A stretch of DNA of 64,000 nucleotides, from positions 62,001-126,000 of the forward strand of contig NZ_RQIT01000019.1 in NCBI RefSeq assembly GCF_003837805.1. The letters are read 5' to 3'. This document shows positions 15,721 through 23,513 of this stretch, one piece after another; the stretch's first letter is position 1, and every line of letters begins with the position of its first letter. A program made the position numbers and the translations under genes. This DNA is from Bradyrhizobium sp. RP6 (lineage in GTDB: Bacteria; Pseudomonadota; Alphaproteobacteria; Rhizobiales; Xanthobacteraceae). The notes under the pieces are model-generated. The model ran no database searches, had not been told where the DNA came from, and worked only from the letters and a program-made list of their open reading frames with translations.

Positions 15721-17489
15721 GTCGAACCTGCGTGGGTCATCTCGATCAAATATTTCTGCATGTCCCAGGCGCCGGTGGGACAACGCTCGGCGCACAGCCC
15801 GCAATGCAGGCAGACGTCCTCGTCCTTGACCATCACCCGCCCGGTCTTGAGATCGCTGGACACGTAGAGGTCCTGGTCCGGATGCAGTGAAGGCGCCTTC
15901 AGGCGCCGGCGCAGGTCGCTTTCCTCGCCGTTGCCCGTAAAGGTGATGCAATCCATCGGACAGATGTCGACGCAGGCATCGCACTCGATGCAGAGCGAGG
16001 TCGAGAACACGGTCTGCACGTCGCAGTTCAGGCAGCGATGCGCTTCGCCCAGCGCGAGCTTGACGTCGTAGCCGAGCTCGACCTCGGCGCGGATGTCCTT
16101 GAGCGCGACGACCTTGTCGCGATGCGGCACCTTGTAGCGCTTGTCGACGGAGATGTCGTTGTCATAGCTCCATTCGTGGATGCCCATCTTCTGCGAGGAG
16201 ATTTGCACCTCCGGCAGCGGACGCTCGCTGATATCCTCACCCGACAGCATCTTGTGGATCGACAGCGCGGCGTCATGACCATGCGCGACCGCCCAGATGA
16301 TGTTTTTGGGGCCGAACGCGGCGTCGCCTCCGAAAAACACCTTTGGATTGGTCGAGGCGAAGGTCTTCGGATCGACCTTCGGCATGTGCCATTTGTCGAA
16401 CTCGATGCCGCAATCCTGCTCGATCCAGGGGAAGGCATTCTCCTGGCCGACCGCGACCAGCACGTCGTCGCAGGGAATGGTCTGATCGGGATCGCCTGAA
16501 GGCACCAGATTGCGGCGGCCTTTGGCGTCGTATTCGGCTTTGACGTGCTGGAAGGTGACGCCGATCAGCTTGCCGGCGACGTGCTTGAATGCCACCGGGA
16601 CCATGTAGTTGAGGATCGGGATATCCTCGTGGATCGCGTCCTCCTTCTCCCAGGGCGAGGCCTTCATCTCGTCGAAGCCGGAGCGCACGACCACGGTGAC
16701 TTTCTCGCCGCCGAGCCGGCGCGCGGTGCGGCAGCAGTCCATCGCGGTGTTGCCGCCGCCGAGCACGATGACGCGCTTGCCTATTCTGTCGACATGGCCG
16801 AACGACACGTTGGCCAGCCACTCGATGCCGATATGGATGTTGGCGGCGGCCTCTTTCCGGCCCGGAATATCGAGCTCGCGGCCGCGCGGCGCGCCGGAGC
16901 CGACGAAGATCGCGTCGTATTTTTCCGAAAGCAGCGCCTTCATGCTCTCGATGCGATGGCCGCCCTTGAAGTCGACGCCGAGGCCCAGGATGTAGCCGGT
17001 CTCCTCGTCGATCACCGAATTGGGCAGGCGGAATTTCGGGATCTGCGTGCGCATCATGCCGCCGGCTTCCGGGTCGGCGTCGAACACGGTGCAGTGATAG
17101 CCGAGCGGCGCGAGGTCGCGCGCCACCGTCAACGACGCGGGGCCACCGCCGACCAGCGCAATACGCTTGCCGTTTTTCGGCGCAGGCCTTGGCAGTCTTT
17201 GTTTGATGTCGTCCTTGAAGTCCGCGGCGACGCGCTTGAGGCGGCAGATCGCCACCGGAGTCTCCTCGACGCGTCCGCGCCGGCATGCCGGCTCGCAGGG
17301 ACGGTCGCAGGTGCGTCCCAGAATTCCGGGAAACACGTTCGACTTCCAATTGATCATATAGGCGTCGCTGTAGCGGCCTTGGGCGATCAGTCGGATGTAT
17401 TCGGGAACCGGGGTGTGCGCAGGACAGGCCCATTGGCAATCGACCACTTTGTGAAAGTAGTCGGGGGCCGCAATATCGGTCGGTTTCAT
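15690..17489 (-). CDS. FAD-dependent oxidoreductase with Fe-S domains (GltD-like), Kor partner
   Basis: This 599-residue protein resembles the small subunit of glutamate synthase fused to ferredoxin domains. The N-terminus has cysteines for Fe-S clusters (C18, C22, C61, C65, C69), then an FAD motif VGGGPASLTVARDLAPLG, a second Rossmann motif VLGGGNTAMDCCRTARRLGG for NAD(P)H, and two C-terminal 4Fe-4S motifs (CIECDACVDICPMDC and CLHCGLCAERCP). Gene order and overlap with korA suggest that it carries electrons between the Kor enzyme or ferredoxin and NAD(P). GTAGGA precedes the ATG. A 12-bp palindrome AATGACGTCATT lies about 90 bases upstream. Confidence 0.9.
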   Translation of the reverse strand: MKPTDIAAPDYFHKVVDCQWACPAHTPVPEYIRLIAQGRYSDAYMINWKSNVFPGILGRTCDRPCEPACRRGRVEETPVAICRLKRVAADFKDDIKQRLPRPAPKNGKRIALVGGGPASLTVARDLAPLGYHCTVFDADPEAGGMMRTQIPKFRLPNSVIDEETGYILGLGVDFKGGHRIESMKALLSEKYDAIFVGSGAPRGRELDIPGRKEAAANIHIGIEWLANVSFGHVDRIGKRVIVLGGGNTAMDCCRTARRLGGEKVTVVVRSGFDEMKASPWEKEDAIHEDIPILNYMVPVAFKHVAGKLIGVTFQHVKAEYDAKGRRNLVPSGDPDQTIPCDDVLVAVGQENAFPWIEQDCGIEFDKWHMPKVDPKTFASTNPKVFFGGDAAFGPKNIIWAVAHGHDAALSIHKMLSGEDISERPLPEVQISSQKMGIHEWSYDNDISVDKRYKVPHRDKVVALKDIRAEVELGYDVKLALGEAHRCLNCDVQTVFSTSLCIECDACVDICPMDCITFTGNGEESDLRRRLKAPSLHPDQDLYVSSDLKTGRVMVKDEDVCLHCGLCAERCPTGAWDMQKYLIEMTHAGSTCPTKSRSAA

Positions 17490-17577
17490 TCCTACCCTGT
17501 CCGCGCAGGCTCAAAGACCCCGCGGCCTTTTTTGTTTGAGCTTGGCGGACGCTTAACGCGTCTCAATCTGGTTTCTG

Positions 17578-17589
17578 AATGACGTCATT
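17578..17589. promoter_or_regulatory. Perfect palindrome upstream of the kor operon
   Basis: AATGACGTCATT is a 12-bp perfect palindrome 89 bases upstream of the first gene of the kor operon; a shorter inverted repeat GACGC...GCGTC lies between. It is a candidate operator, but no regulator can be named. Confidence 0.4.
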
Positions 17590-17729
17590 GGGTTAGCTTA
17601 TTAGAACCGTTCCGAAGTACAACGACAAATTTGCGCAGGTCCTCGCTTTCATGGGAGCCACGCGCGCATGGCATTCATGACCGCGCGCGATGCGCGTGCG
17701 GTGCAACATGTTGCGATGCGGATGCTGGT

Positions 17730-18407
17730 TCAGCCGCGCGCGATATCGCTTTTCGCGAGGTCCCACATGAGGCAGTAGGTGCCGACCGAGATCGGAAGCG
17801 GGAAGGGCGCCGCCGCGGGACCGGTGAAGCGCTCGGCAATGACGGCGGAGACCGCGCCGACATGCGTGCCGTGGATCAGCACGAACCAGTCGCGTGCGCC
17901 CTCGTTGCGCGTCGCCGGAATTCCCGCCGTTGCGCCCGACAATTCCGGCTCGCTTTCGAGCAGATGCATGGAGATGATGCCGTCGTACGGATCCGGCGCC
18001 AGCTTCTCTTGCAGTGCATCACGCCACGCGCCGGCGTTGCCGGGCGTCGGCCGCAGCCGCACCAGGCCGAGCGCAGCGCCGCGTCCGGTGCCCTTGCTGA
18101 TGGTGATGCGGGCGACGACGCGCAGCATGTCCTTGAAACGCGCCATGGTCTGCCGCGACCAGTCGGTCGGATTCGCAAGCCGCGCCCGGTAGGCAGGGCT
18201 GTCGAGCACGTCGAGCGCCGCGGTCGAATACAACGAGAGATATTTGGGATTGGCGGCATGCGCGACATAGCGCCGCGCTTCGAGGAAACCCTCGATCGCG
18301 ACGCGCTCTTCCAGATGCTCGCGATCGTACCAGCGGTTGAAATCGGCCTCGTCGGCTGCATCGACATTCATCGACGTCAGCAGCATGCCCTTTCCGGCGA
18401 GCGGCAT
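17730..18407 (-). CDS. EthD-like dimeric alpha/beta barrel protein, end of pqq operon
   Basis: This 225-residue cytosolic protein has the pattern DEADFNRWYDREHLEERVAI and GFLEARRYVA near the N-terminus, typical of EthD-like or NIPSNAP-like ferredoxin-fold domains. The second half (ITISKGTGRGAALGLVRL onward) probably repeats the fold. I do not recognise a specific function. AGAGGACAGAAG precedes the ATG, and the gap to the upstream peptidase gene is 12 bases, so it appears to be the last gene of the pqqABCDE-peptidase transcript. Whether it takes part in PQQ biology or just shares the transcript is unknown. Confidence 0.75.
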   Translation of the reverse strand: MPLAGKGMLLTSMNVDAADEADFNRWYDREHLEERVAIEGFLEARRYVAHAANPKYLSLYSTAALDVLDSPAYRARLANPTDWSRQTMARFKDMLRVVARITISKGTGRGAALGLVRLRPTPGNAGAWRDALQEKLAPDPYDGIISMHLLESEPELSGATAGIPATRNEGARDWFVLIHGTHVGAVSAVIAERFTGPAAAPFPLPISVGTYCLMWDLAKSDIARG

Positions 18408-18419
18408 TCTTCTGTCCTC

Positions 18420-19403
18420 TCATCGCCCGATCTTCGACGCGAGGTCTGCGATCGACTTCATGACCGCGTCCCTCACGCCGCCATCATAGAGCGAATGGCC
18501 GGCTTCTTCCACGATGCGAAGCTCGGAACCGGGCCAGACTTTCGCAAGGGCCTGGGATGTCGCGGGAGGACACAGCAGGTCATATCGACCCTGCACGATG
18601 ATGCCGGGAATGCCGGCAAGTCTCCCCGCATTCTGCAGCAGCTGGTCGGCGGTCATGAAGCTGTCGTTAATGAAATAATGCGCTTCCATGAACGGGGTCC
18701 CCGGCAATGTGCGCCAGACGTTCAGCGCGGCGAGGTCGAGCCGCGTCCGTGCGGGCTTGTGCTCGGACAAGGTGCGCTCGGTATCGTGCCAGGCCTTCGC
18801 CGCCGGGCCATGCACGGCAGGGTCGGCATCGAGGATACGGCGCCAATAGGCACCCACCGGTTGGTCGCGCTCCTCGGGCGTCAGCACGCTCAGGAAATCC
18901 TCGTACAGCGCCGGATGGAATTGCGACAGGCGCGAGGTGAAGGCCGTCTCGACCTCCGCCCGCGTGCCGAGAAACGTCGCGCGCAGCGCAATGCCCGAGA
19001 CGCGCTCCGGATGCGCCTCGGCGTAGGCGAGCGCCAGCGTCGCGCCCCAGGACCCGCCGACCACCATCCAGCGTGTGATGCCGAACTTTTCGCGGATCTT
19101 CTCCATGTCCGCGATCAGATGCGCAATGGTGTTGTGCTCGCGCGATCCCTTTGGCCGGCTGCGGCCGCAGCCGCGCTGGTCGAACAATACGGCGCAGAAA
19201 CGATCGGGGTCGAACAGCCGGCGATGATCGGGCTGGCAGCCGCTGCCGGGCCCGCCATGCAGATAGACCGCAGGAATTCCGTCGGCGCGGCCGACACTCT
19301 CGACATAGAGCTCATGGCCGTCGCCGACATCGAGCATGTCGGAGGTCAGCGGCGCAAACGGATCGGCGCGCCTGACCGAACTGGCCGCGTCCGCGTCAGG
19401 CAT
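18420..19403 (-). CDS. pip: Proline iminopeptidase-like alpha/beta hydrolase
   Basis: This 327-residue alpha/beta hydrolase has the S33 proline iminopeptidase signature: HGGPG at 49-53 (oxyanion hole), DQRGCGRS at 75-82, and nucleophile S118 in GGSWG. A late GRYDLLCP gives the Asp and EAGHS the His of the triad. Such enzymes remove N-terminal proline or other residues from short peptides. The ATG at 19403 overlaps the end of pqqE by eight bases, so it is translated with the PQQ genes. That makes a role in trimming the modified PqqA peptide an attractive inference, as unrelated peptidases fill this slot in other bacteria. Confidence 0.9.
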   Translation of the reverse strand: MPDADAASSVRRADPFAPLTSDMLDVGDGHELYVESVGRADGIPAVYLHGGPGSGCQPDHRRLFDPDRFCAVLFDQRGCGRSRPKGSREHNTIAHLIADMEKIREKFGITRWMVVGGSWGATLALAYAEAHPERVSGIALRATFLGTRAEVETAFTSRLSQFHPALYEDFLSVLTPEERDQPVGAYWRRILDADPAVHGPAAKAWHDTERTLSEHKPARTRLDLAALNVWRTLPGTPFMEAHYFINDSFMTADQLLQNAGRLAGIPGIIVQGRYDLLCPPATSQALAKVWPGSELRIVEEAGHSLYDGGVRDAVMKSIADLASKIGR

Positions 19404-20577
19404 CGTTCTCGGATTCCAGGGTGCCGCCAGCGAAATTGCGATACAGGAAACGGCTGGTCTCGCCTTCGGCCTCGGCTTCCGCCTGCTTGAAGATGGTCTC
19501 GTGCAGCGGCGACAGCGCGCAGGCCGGATCGGTATTGGCCGCATCGCCCGTCAGCGCGAAGGCCTGGCAGCGGCAGCCGCCGAAGTCGATCTCGCGGAAT
19601 TCGCAAGACTTGCACGGCTCCTTCATCCAGCCGGTGCCGCGATAGCGGTTGAAGGCCTCCGAGTTCTGCCAGATCCAGGCGATCGAATGGTTGGAGCGCA
19701 CCGATTCGAAGTCGAGCCCGGTGACGCTCTCGGCGGCATGGCACGGCAGCACCTTGCCGGCCGGCGAGATGTTGAAGAACTGCCGGCCCCAGCCGCCCAT
19801 GCATTTCTTCGGCCGCAGCGCGTAATAGTCCGGCACGACGTAGTCGATCGTCAGCCGACCCTTGAGCCGCTCGCGCGCCTCCTCGACGAGGCGGGTGCAC
19901 TCATCGAGCTGCGCCACCGTCGGCATCAAGGCGGCGCGGTTCTTCAGCGCCCAGCCGTAATATTGCACATTGGCGACCTCGAGCCGGTCGGCGTCGAGAT
20001 CGAGCGCCATCTGGATCATTTCGGGGAGCTGGTGCAGGTTCTGCCGATGCATCACCGCGTTCACGGTGAGCGGCAGATCGAGCTCGCGCGTCCATTTTGC
20101 GACCTCGAGCTTCTTGCGGTGGCCGCCTTTGTAGCCGCCGACGCGATCGGCGAGGCCTTCCTCGATGCCCTGGAAGGAGATCTGCACATGGCAGAGCCCG
20201 GCATCGGCGAGATCGCTGAGCTTCTCGCGCGTCAGCAGCACGGCCGAGGTGATGAGATTGGTATAGAGCCCGGCGTCGCTGGCGTGCTTCACCAGCTCGA
20301 CCAGGTCCTTGCGAGCGGTCGGCTCGCCGCCGGAGAAGTGCACCTGGAGCACGCCGATCTCGGCGAGCTCGCTCAGCACCTTCTTCCACTCGTCCGAGGT
20401 CAGCTCCTTGGCCGAGCGATCGAGCTCGACGGGATTGGAGCAATAGGGGCATTGCAGCGGGCAGCGATGGGTGATCTCGAGCAGCACGGCGAGGGGAATG
20501 CCGAACGTCTCCGCCGTCGAGCGCTGTTTCTCCAGCACCGCGAGGCTGTCGCTGGGTGGGATGGTCACGTCGCTCAT
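19396..20577 (-). CDS. pqqE: PqqE, radical SAM PqqA cross-linking enzyme
   Basis: This 393-residue radical SAM protein has the CX3CX2C cluster motif at C39, C43 and C46 (RCPLQCPYC) and a SPASM-type C-terminal region with further cysteines (KKCMGGWG, VLPCHAAES, CKSCEFREIDFGGCRC). It forms the carbon-carbon bond between the Glu and Tyr side chains of PqqA, the first committed step of PQQ synthesis, with PqqD as peptide chaperone. The ATG overlaps the pqqD stop by four bases. All features of an active enzyme are present. Confidence 0.97.
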   Translation of the reverse strand: MSDVTIPPSDSLAVLEKQRSTAETFGIPLAVLLEITHRCPLQCPYCSNPVELDRSAKELTSDEWKKVLSELAEIGVLQVHFSGGEPTARKDLVELVKHASDAGLYTNLITSAVLLTREKLSDLADAGLCHVQISFQGIEEGLADRVGGYKGGHRKKLEVAKWTRELDLPLTVNAVMHRQNLHQLPEMIQMALDLDADRLEVANVQYYGWALKNRAALMPTVAQLDECTRLVEEARERLKGRLTIDYVVPDYYALRPKKCMGGWGRQFFNISPAGKVLPCHAAESVTGLDFESVRSNHSIAWIWQNSEAFNRYRGTGWMKEPCKSCEFREIDFGGCRCQAFALTGDAANTDPACALSPLHETIFKQAEAEAEGETSRFLYRNFAGGTLESENDA

Positions 20578-20885
20578 GACGTCTTCTCCCTGATCTCGGT
20601 GAGAAAGCCCTTGTCGGCGAGATCCTGCAGCATGGCGATGACATCGGCGAGGATCGCCTCGCGCGGCGCGGAGTATTTCGCGGCCAGCTGATCGGCGATT
20701 TCGCCGACATTGCGCTGGCCGTCGCAGAGCTGCAGGACCTCGACTGCGATCTCGTCGGGCGCCAGCACCCGTTCCGGCGCCAGGATCACCCAGACCTGTC
20801 GCGTCTCGTCATATTTCAGCTTGGCATGCCGGGGCAGCACGGGGCGGCTTGCCTCGCTGACGCTGATGTTCCGCGGCCCGGCCAT
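20574..20885 (-). CDS. pqqD: PqqD, PqqA-binding chaperone
   Basis: This 103-residue protein has the PqqD pattern: SRPVLPRHAKLKYDETRQ, WVILAPERVLAPDEIAVE and a C-terminal winged-helix-like part LCDGQRNVGEIADQLAAKY. It binds the PqqA peptide and presents it to PqqE. The length is usual for the family. It lies 25 bases after pqqC and overlaps pqqE by four bases, the standard order B-C-D-E. Confidence 0.96.
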   Translation of the reverse strand: MAGPRNISVSEASRPVLPRHAKLKYDETRQVWVILAPERVLAPDEIAVEVLQLCDGQRNVGEIADQLAAKYSAPREAILADVIAMLQDLADKGFLTEIREKTS

Positions 20886-20910
20886 TGCTCTTGTCCCTCA
20901 GCTCGCCTTC

Positions 20911-21690
20911 CTAGTTTTCTTTGGGCACAAACGCGCCCGGCGGAATGTGGCCCTCGACATAGGCGTGCTGGAGCGCATCCAGCTGCACCCACAGCACGTT
21001 GGTCTTGAAGATCAGCGCATTGCAGACGGAGGCGCGCTCCTCCGGAGACCTCGCATGCGTCTTGACATAGTCGAGCGCGAAATTGGCATCGCGCGGCGCC
21101 TGGGTCAGGCGGCGCTTGAAGTAGCTCATGATGTCGGGATTGACGAAATCGTAATGCTGCAACATGCCGGCGATGCGCTCCTCATGGATGCTCGGCGCGA
21201 ACAGCTCGGTGAGCGATGAGGCGATCGCCTCCAGCGGGCTCTTCTCGCGGCAGTAGTGAACATAGGCTTCCACCGCGAAGCGCGTCGCCGGCAGGATGCC
21301 TTCGGTGGATTCCACGTAAGCGGTGTCGAGCCCGAGTCCTTCGGTCAGCTTGATCCAGCGTTCGATGCCGCCTTCGCTGCCGACGTCGCCGTCATGGTCC
21401 TCGATGCGGTGGCGCCATTCCAGCCGCGTGGCGCGGTCGCGGAAGCGCGAGATCACCACCGCGTCCTTGATCGGGATCGTGCTCTGGTAATAGTAGCGAT
21501 TGAGCGCCCAGGCCTGCACCTGGCCCTTGTTCAGCTTGCCGCCGTGCAGCAGCTTATGGAACGGATGCAGGCTGTGGTAGCGCGTCGCTCCGATATGGCG
21601 CAGCGCCGCCTCGAGCTCCTCCGCCGAATTGAGCCTGATATCCCTGCCGATCGAGAGCGCGGTCATTCCAGTCAGTGATGCGGCGTTCAC
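20911..21690 (-). CDS. pqqC: PqqC, PQQ synthase
   Basis: This 259-residue all-helical oxidase catalyses the last ring closure and oxidation to PQQ. Recognisable segments are RYHSLHPFHKLLHGGKL, WALNRYYYQSTIPIKDA, EWRHRIEDHDGD and the conserved FAPSIHEERI. The GTG at 21690 shares bases with the pqqB stop (GTGA) and is preferred for coupling; an alternative ATG eight codons downstream (21666, MTALSIG) would also give a full family-length protein. Confidence 0.96.
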   Translation of the reverse strand: MNAASLTGMTALSIGRDIRLNSAEELEAALRHIGATRYHSLHPFHKLLHGGKLNKGQVQAWALNRYYYQSTIPIKDAVVISRFRDRATRLEWRHRIEDHDGDVGSEGGIERWIKLTEGLGLDTAYVESTEGILPATRFAVEAYVHYCREKSPLEAIASSLTELFAPSIHEERIAGMLQHYDFVNPDIMSYFKRRLTQAPRDANFALDYVKTHARSPEERASVCNALIFKTNVLWVQLDALQHAYVEGHIPPGAFVPKEN

Positions 21691-22616
21691 AGCACGATCT
21701 CCGTTCCATCCGCGGGTATCTGCCAGCCCGCCTGCTCAGCGGCTTTGCGCTCGGGCGAGCCGGGCAGCAACGCCGGATTCGAGTTATTGATATGCAGAAA
21801 CAGCTTCCTGTCGATATTGAGATCGGCCAGCCGCGCGATGGCGCCGTCGTCGCCGGACATGGCGACATGTCCCATGCTCCTGCCGGTCTTGTGGCCGAGC
21901 CCGGCTTTGATCATCTCGTCGTCGCGCCAGACCGTGCCGTCGAAGAACACCAGCGCCGCGCCGTCGATCTCGGCCTTGAGCGCGTCGGTCACCTCGGCGC
22001 AGGCCGCAATGAAGTAGAAGCACTTGCCGGTGGCCTTGTCGGTGATCCTCAGGCCCAGCGTATCGCCTTCGCCGCTCTCGCCGCCCGGATGCGCCTTGCC
22101 TTCCAGATACCAGGCCGACTTGCCCGGCACTGCGAAGGGCAGCACCTCCAGGCCGGAGCGCGCACCATCCGGCAGGCGGGGCTCGAATGGCTCATCGATT
22201 CCGATCGGCTGACGCCGCACGTGCTTCTCGTTCAGCACGTTGAAGATGCTGTTGCTGTCCAGAATCGCCAGCACTTTCTCATGCGCATAGATTGTGAACG
22301 GCGAGCTCTCGCGCATCGAGAGCAGGCCCGCCACCGCATCCACTTCGCCGTTGGTCAGGATCACGCCTGCAATCGGCGTGTGACGCAGCGCGCCCGCCTT
22401 GGGGTGCAGCTGTGGCGTGGCATTCAATTGCTGCCGCAGGTCGGGGGAGGCGTTGATCAGGAACCAGTGCTCGCCGTCGCCGCTGAAGGCCACCGAGGCC
22501 TGCGTCCTTTGAAGCTCGTGGCCGCCGCTACGGGCCGCCCGGCACCCCTCGCACCCGCAATTCCATTGCGGAACTCCGCCGCCGGCCCCGGCGCCCAGGA
22601 CGACGACGCGAAGCAT
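21687..22616 (-). CDS. pqqB: PqqB, metallo-hydrolase/oxygenase of PQQ synthesis
   Basis: This 309-residue protein of the metallo-beta-lactamase fold starts MLRVVVLGAGAGGGVPQWN and has the Cys cluster CGCEGCRAAR of PqqB. Later parts include HTPIAGVILTNGEVDAVAGL in the usual place. PqqB acts on the cross-linked Glu-Tyr intermediate and hydroxylates the tyrosine-derived ring in an iron-dependent step. GGAGG lies near the ATG. It is separated from pqqA by 133 bases that can fold into a nested hairpin, unlike the tight spacing in the rest of the operon. Confidence 0.96.
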   Translation of the reverse strand: MLRVVVLGAGAGGGVPQWNCGCEGCRAARSGGHELQRTQASVAFSGDGEHWFLINASPDLRQQLNATPQLHPKAGALRHTPIAGVILTNGEVDAVAGLLSMRESSPFTIYAHEKVLAILDSNSIFNVLNEKHVRRQPIGIDEPFEPRLPDGARSGLEVLPFAVPGKSAWYLEGKAHPGGESGEGDTLGLRITDKATGKCFYFIAACAEVTDALKAEIDGAALVFFDGTVWRDDEMIKAGLGHKTGRSMGHVAMSGDDGAIARLADLNIDRKLFLHINNSNPALLPGSPERKAAEQAGWQIPADGTEIVL

Positions 22617-22643
22617 GATTCGTCTCCTGGAGGTAACGTCGCG

Positions 22644-22723
22644 AGGTGGATCTCAGACCGACACGAATCCTGTCTTCCGGAAACGTATTGTGACCGAAAG
22701 ACGTCGGACCGAAAGATCCACCT
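22644..22723 (-). promoter_or_regulatory. Nested RNA hairpin between pqqA and pqqB
   Basis: In the pqq transcript three stems can nest. The outer one is AGGUGGAUCU with AGAUCCACCU (22714-22723 with 22644-22653, 10 bp perfect). The middle one is CCGAC with GUCGG (22703-22707 with 22658-22662). The inner one is GUCUUUCGG with CCGGAAGAC (22694-22702 with 22672-22680, nine pairs including one G-U). The middle and inner stems stack directly on one side, leaving a 13-base loop. No U-run follows, so an RNA-processing, 3'-end-protection or attenuation role is more likely than a classic terminator. It could raise pqqA mRNA over pqqBCDE, which would suit a consumed precursor peptide. Confidence 0.68.
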
Positions 22724-22749
22724 GCGCAGAGCGCAATCTCACCAACCGC

Positions 22750-22830
22750 TTACTTGCGGGTGGCGCTCACATACATGTTGATTTCCATGCCGCAGGGCAC
22801 TTCGATGATCTTCGGGGCTTTCCAGGCCAT
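22750..22830 (-). CDS. pqqA: PqqA, PQQ precursor peptide
   Basis: A 26-residue peptide on the minus strand begins MAWKAPKIIEVPCGMEI and ends NMYVSATRK. It contains the invariant Glu-X3-Tyr pair (E16 and Y20) whose side chains become PQQ. GGAGAG lies before the ATG at 22830. It is the first gene of pqqABCDE and was found directly in the DNA, being too short for ordinary gene prediction. Confidence 0.96.
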   Translation of the reverse strand: MAWKAPKIIEVPCGMEINMYVSATRK

Positions 22831-23093
22831 TTCGGCTCTCCATATTCGTGAATTCGGGACGTATCCGCCCGCTCGTTAGACTAATGCCGGCGGAGAACTT
22901 CGCCAGTGAAATTTTCCCGACCTAGGTAGTAGGCCGGCAGAATTGCTGCACTGCAAAGAGAGCGCATTGCGGCCGCAAAGTTGAGCGAATGCCGTACGCA
23001 AAATAACCGATAGGTCGTGATCCCTGTCGGGATAAACGAGTTGTGAGTATGGAATGGCTTCTATTCGGCTACAGGCGACCCCATGGATCAGGC

Positions 23094-23351
23094 ATGCCCA
23101 GATATTTCTTCAACACCCGTATCGGCGACGAATTGATCGTGGATCCCGACGGCGAGGACCTGCGCAACCCCGACCGCGCCTGGGAGGTCGCTCGTCAGAT
23201 GATCCTGGAGGTGGTGAAGTCGGAGGGTGCACAGCCGGCGCTGCTCGAGGCGGTCATCGAGGTGACCGACGATGATGGGGAAATCGTGCTGGAGTTTCCC
23301 TTCACGGAGGCCCTGCTGGACATGCCGGATCAGTCCGCGACGAGGCATTAG
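23094..23351 (+). CDS. DUF6894 family small protein
   Basis: This 85-residue acidic protein starts MPRYFFNTRIGDELIVDPDG and continues EDLRNPDRAWEVARQMILEV, the pattern of the DUF6894 proteins that are abundant in Bradyrhizobium; the function is unknown. The ATG at 23094 is chosen because family members begin MPRYFF. An in-frame GTG (23043) and ATG (23049) lie upstream but add a non-conserved stretch. It is divergent from pqqA and has no close operon partner. Confidence 0.82.
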   Translation: MPRYFFNTRIGDELIVDPDGEDLRNPDRAWEVARQMILEVVKSEGAQPALLEAVIEVTDDDGEIVLEFPFTEALLDMPDQSATRH

Positions 23352-23364
23352 AGGCGCGCAAGGT

Positions 23365-23404
23365 GTGCTCCCTCTCCCGCAAAGCAAGCGGGAAAGGTTG
23401 CAGC
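23365..23404. repeat. Short CTCCCGC/GCGGGA inverted repeat
   Basis: CCCTCTCCCGC and GCGGGAAAGG flank a short AAAGCAA segment and can form a hairpin just after the DUF6894 gene. The same CTCTCCCGC/GCGGGAG core recurs within the element at 50428-50550. Confidence 0.5.
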
Positions 23405-23513
23405 GTGTCCGTGGTGAGACCTGTGCGGCACTGACATCCCTTCACCTCCGCGAAAACCGCATGGCTTTGCCGCGTTCCCGGCGCTAAAAGACGCCGATTA
23501 CACGGAGCAAGCC

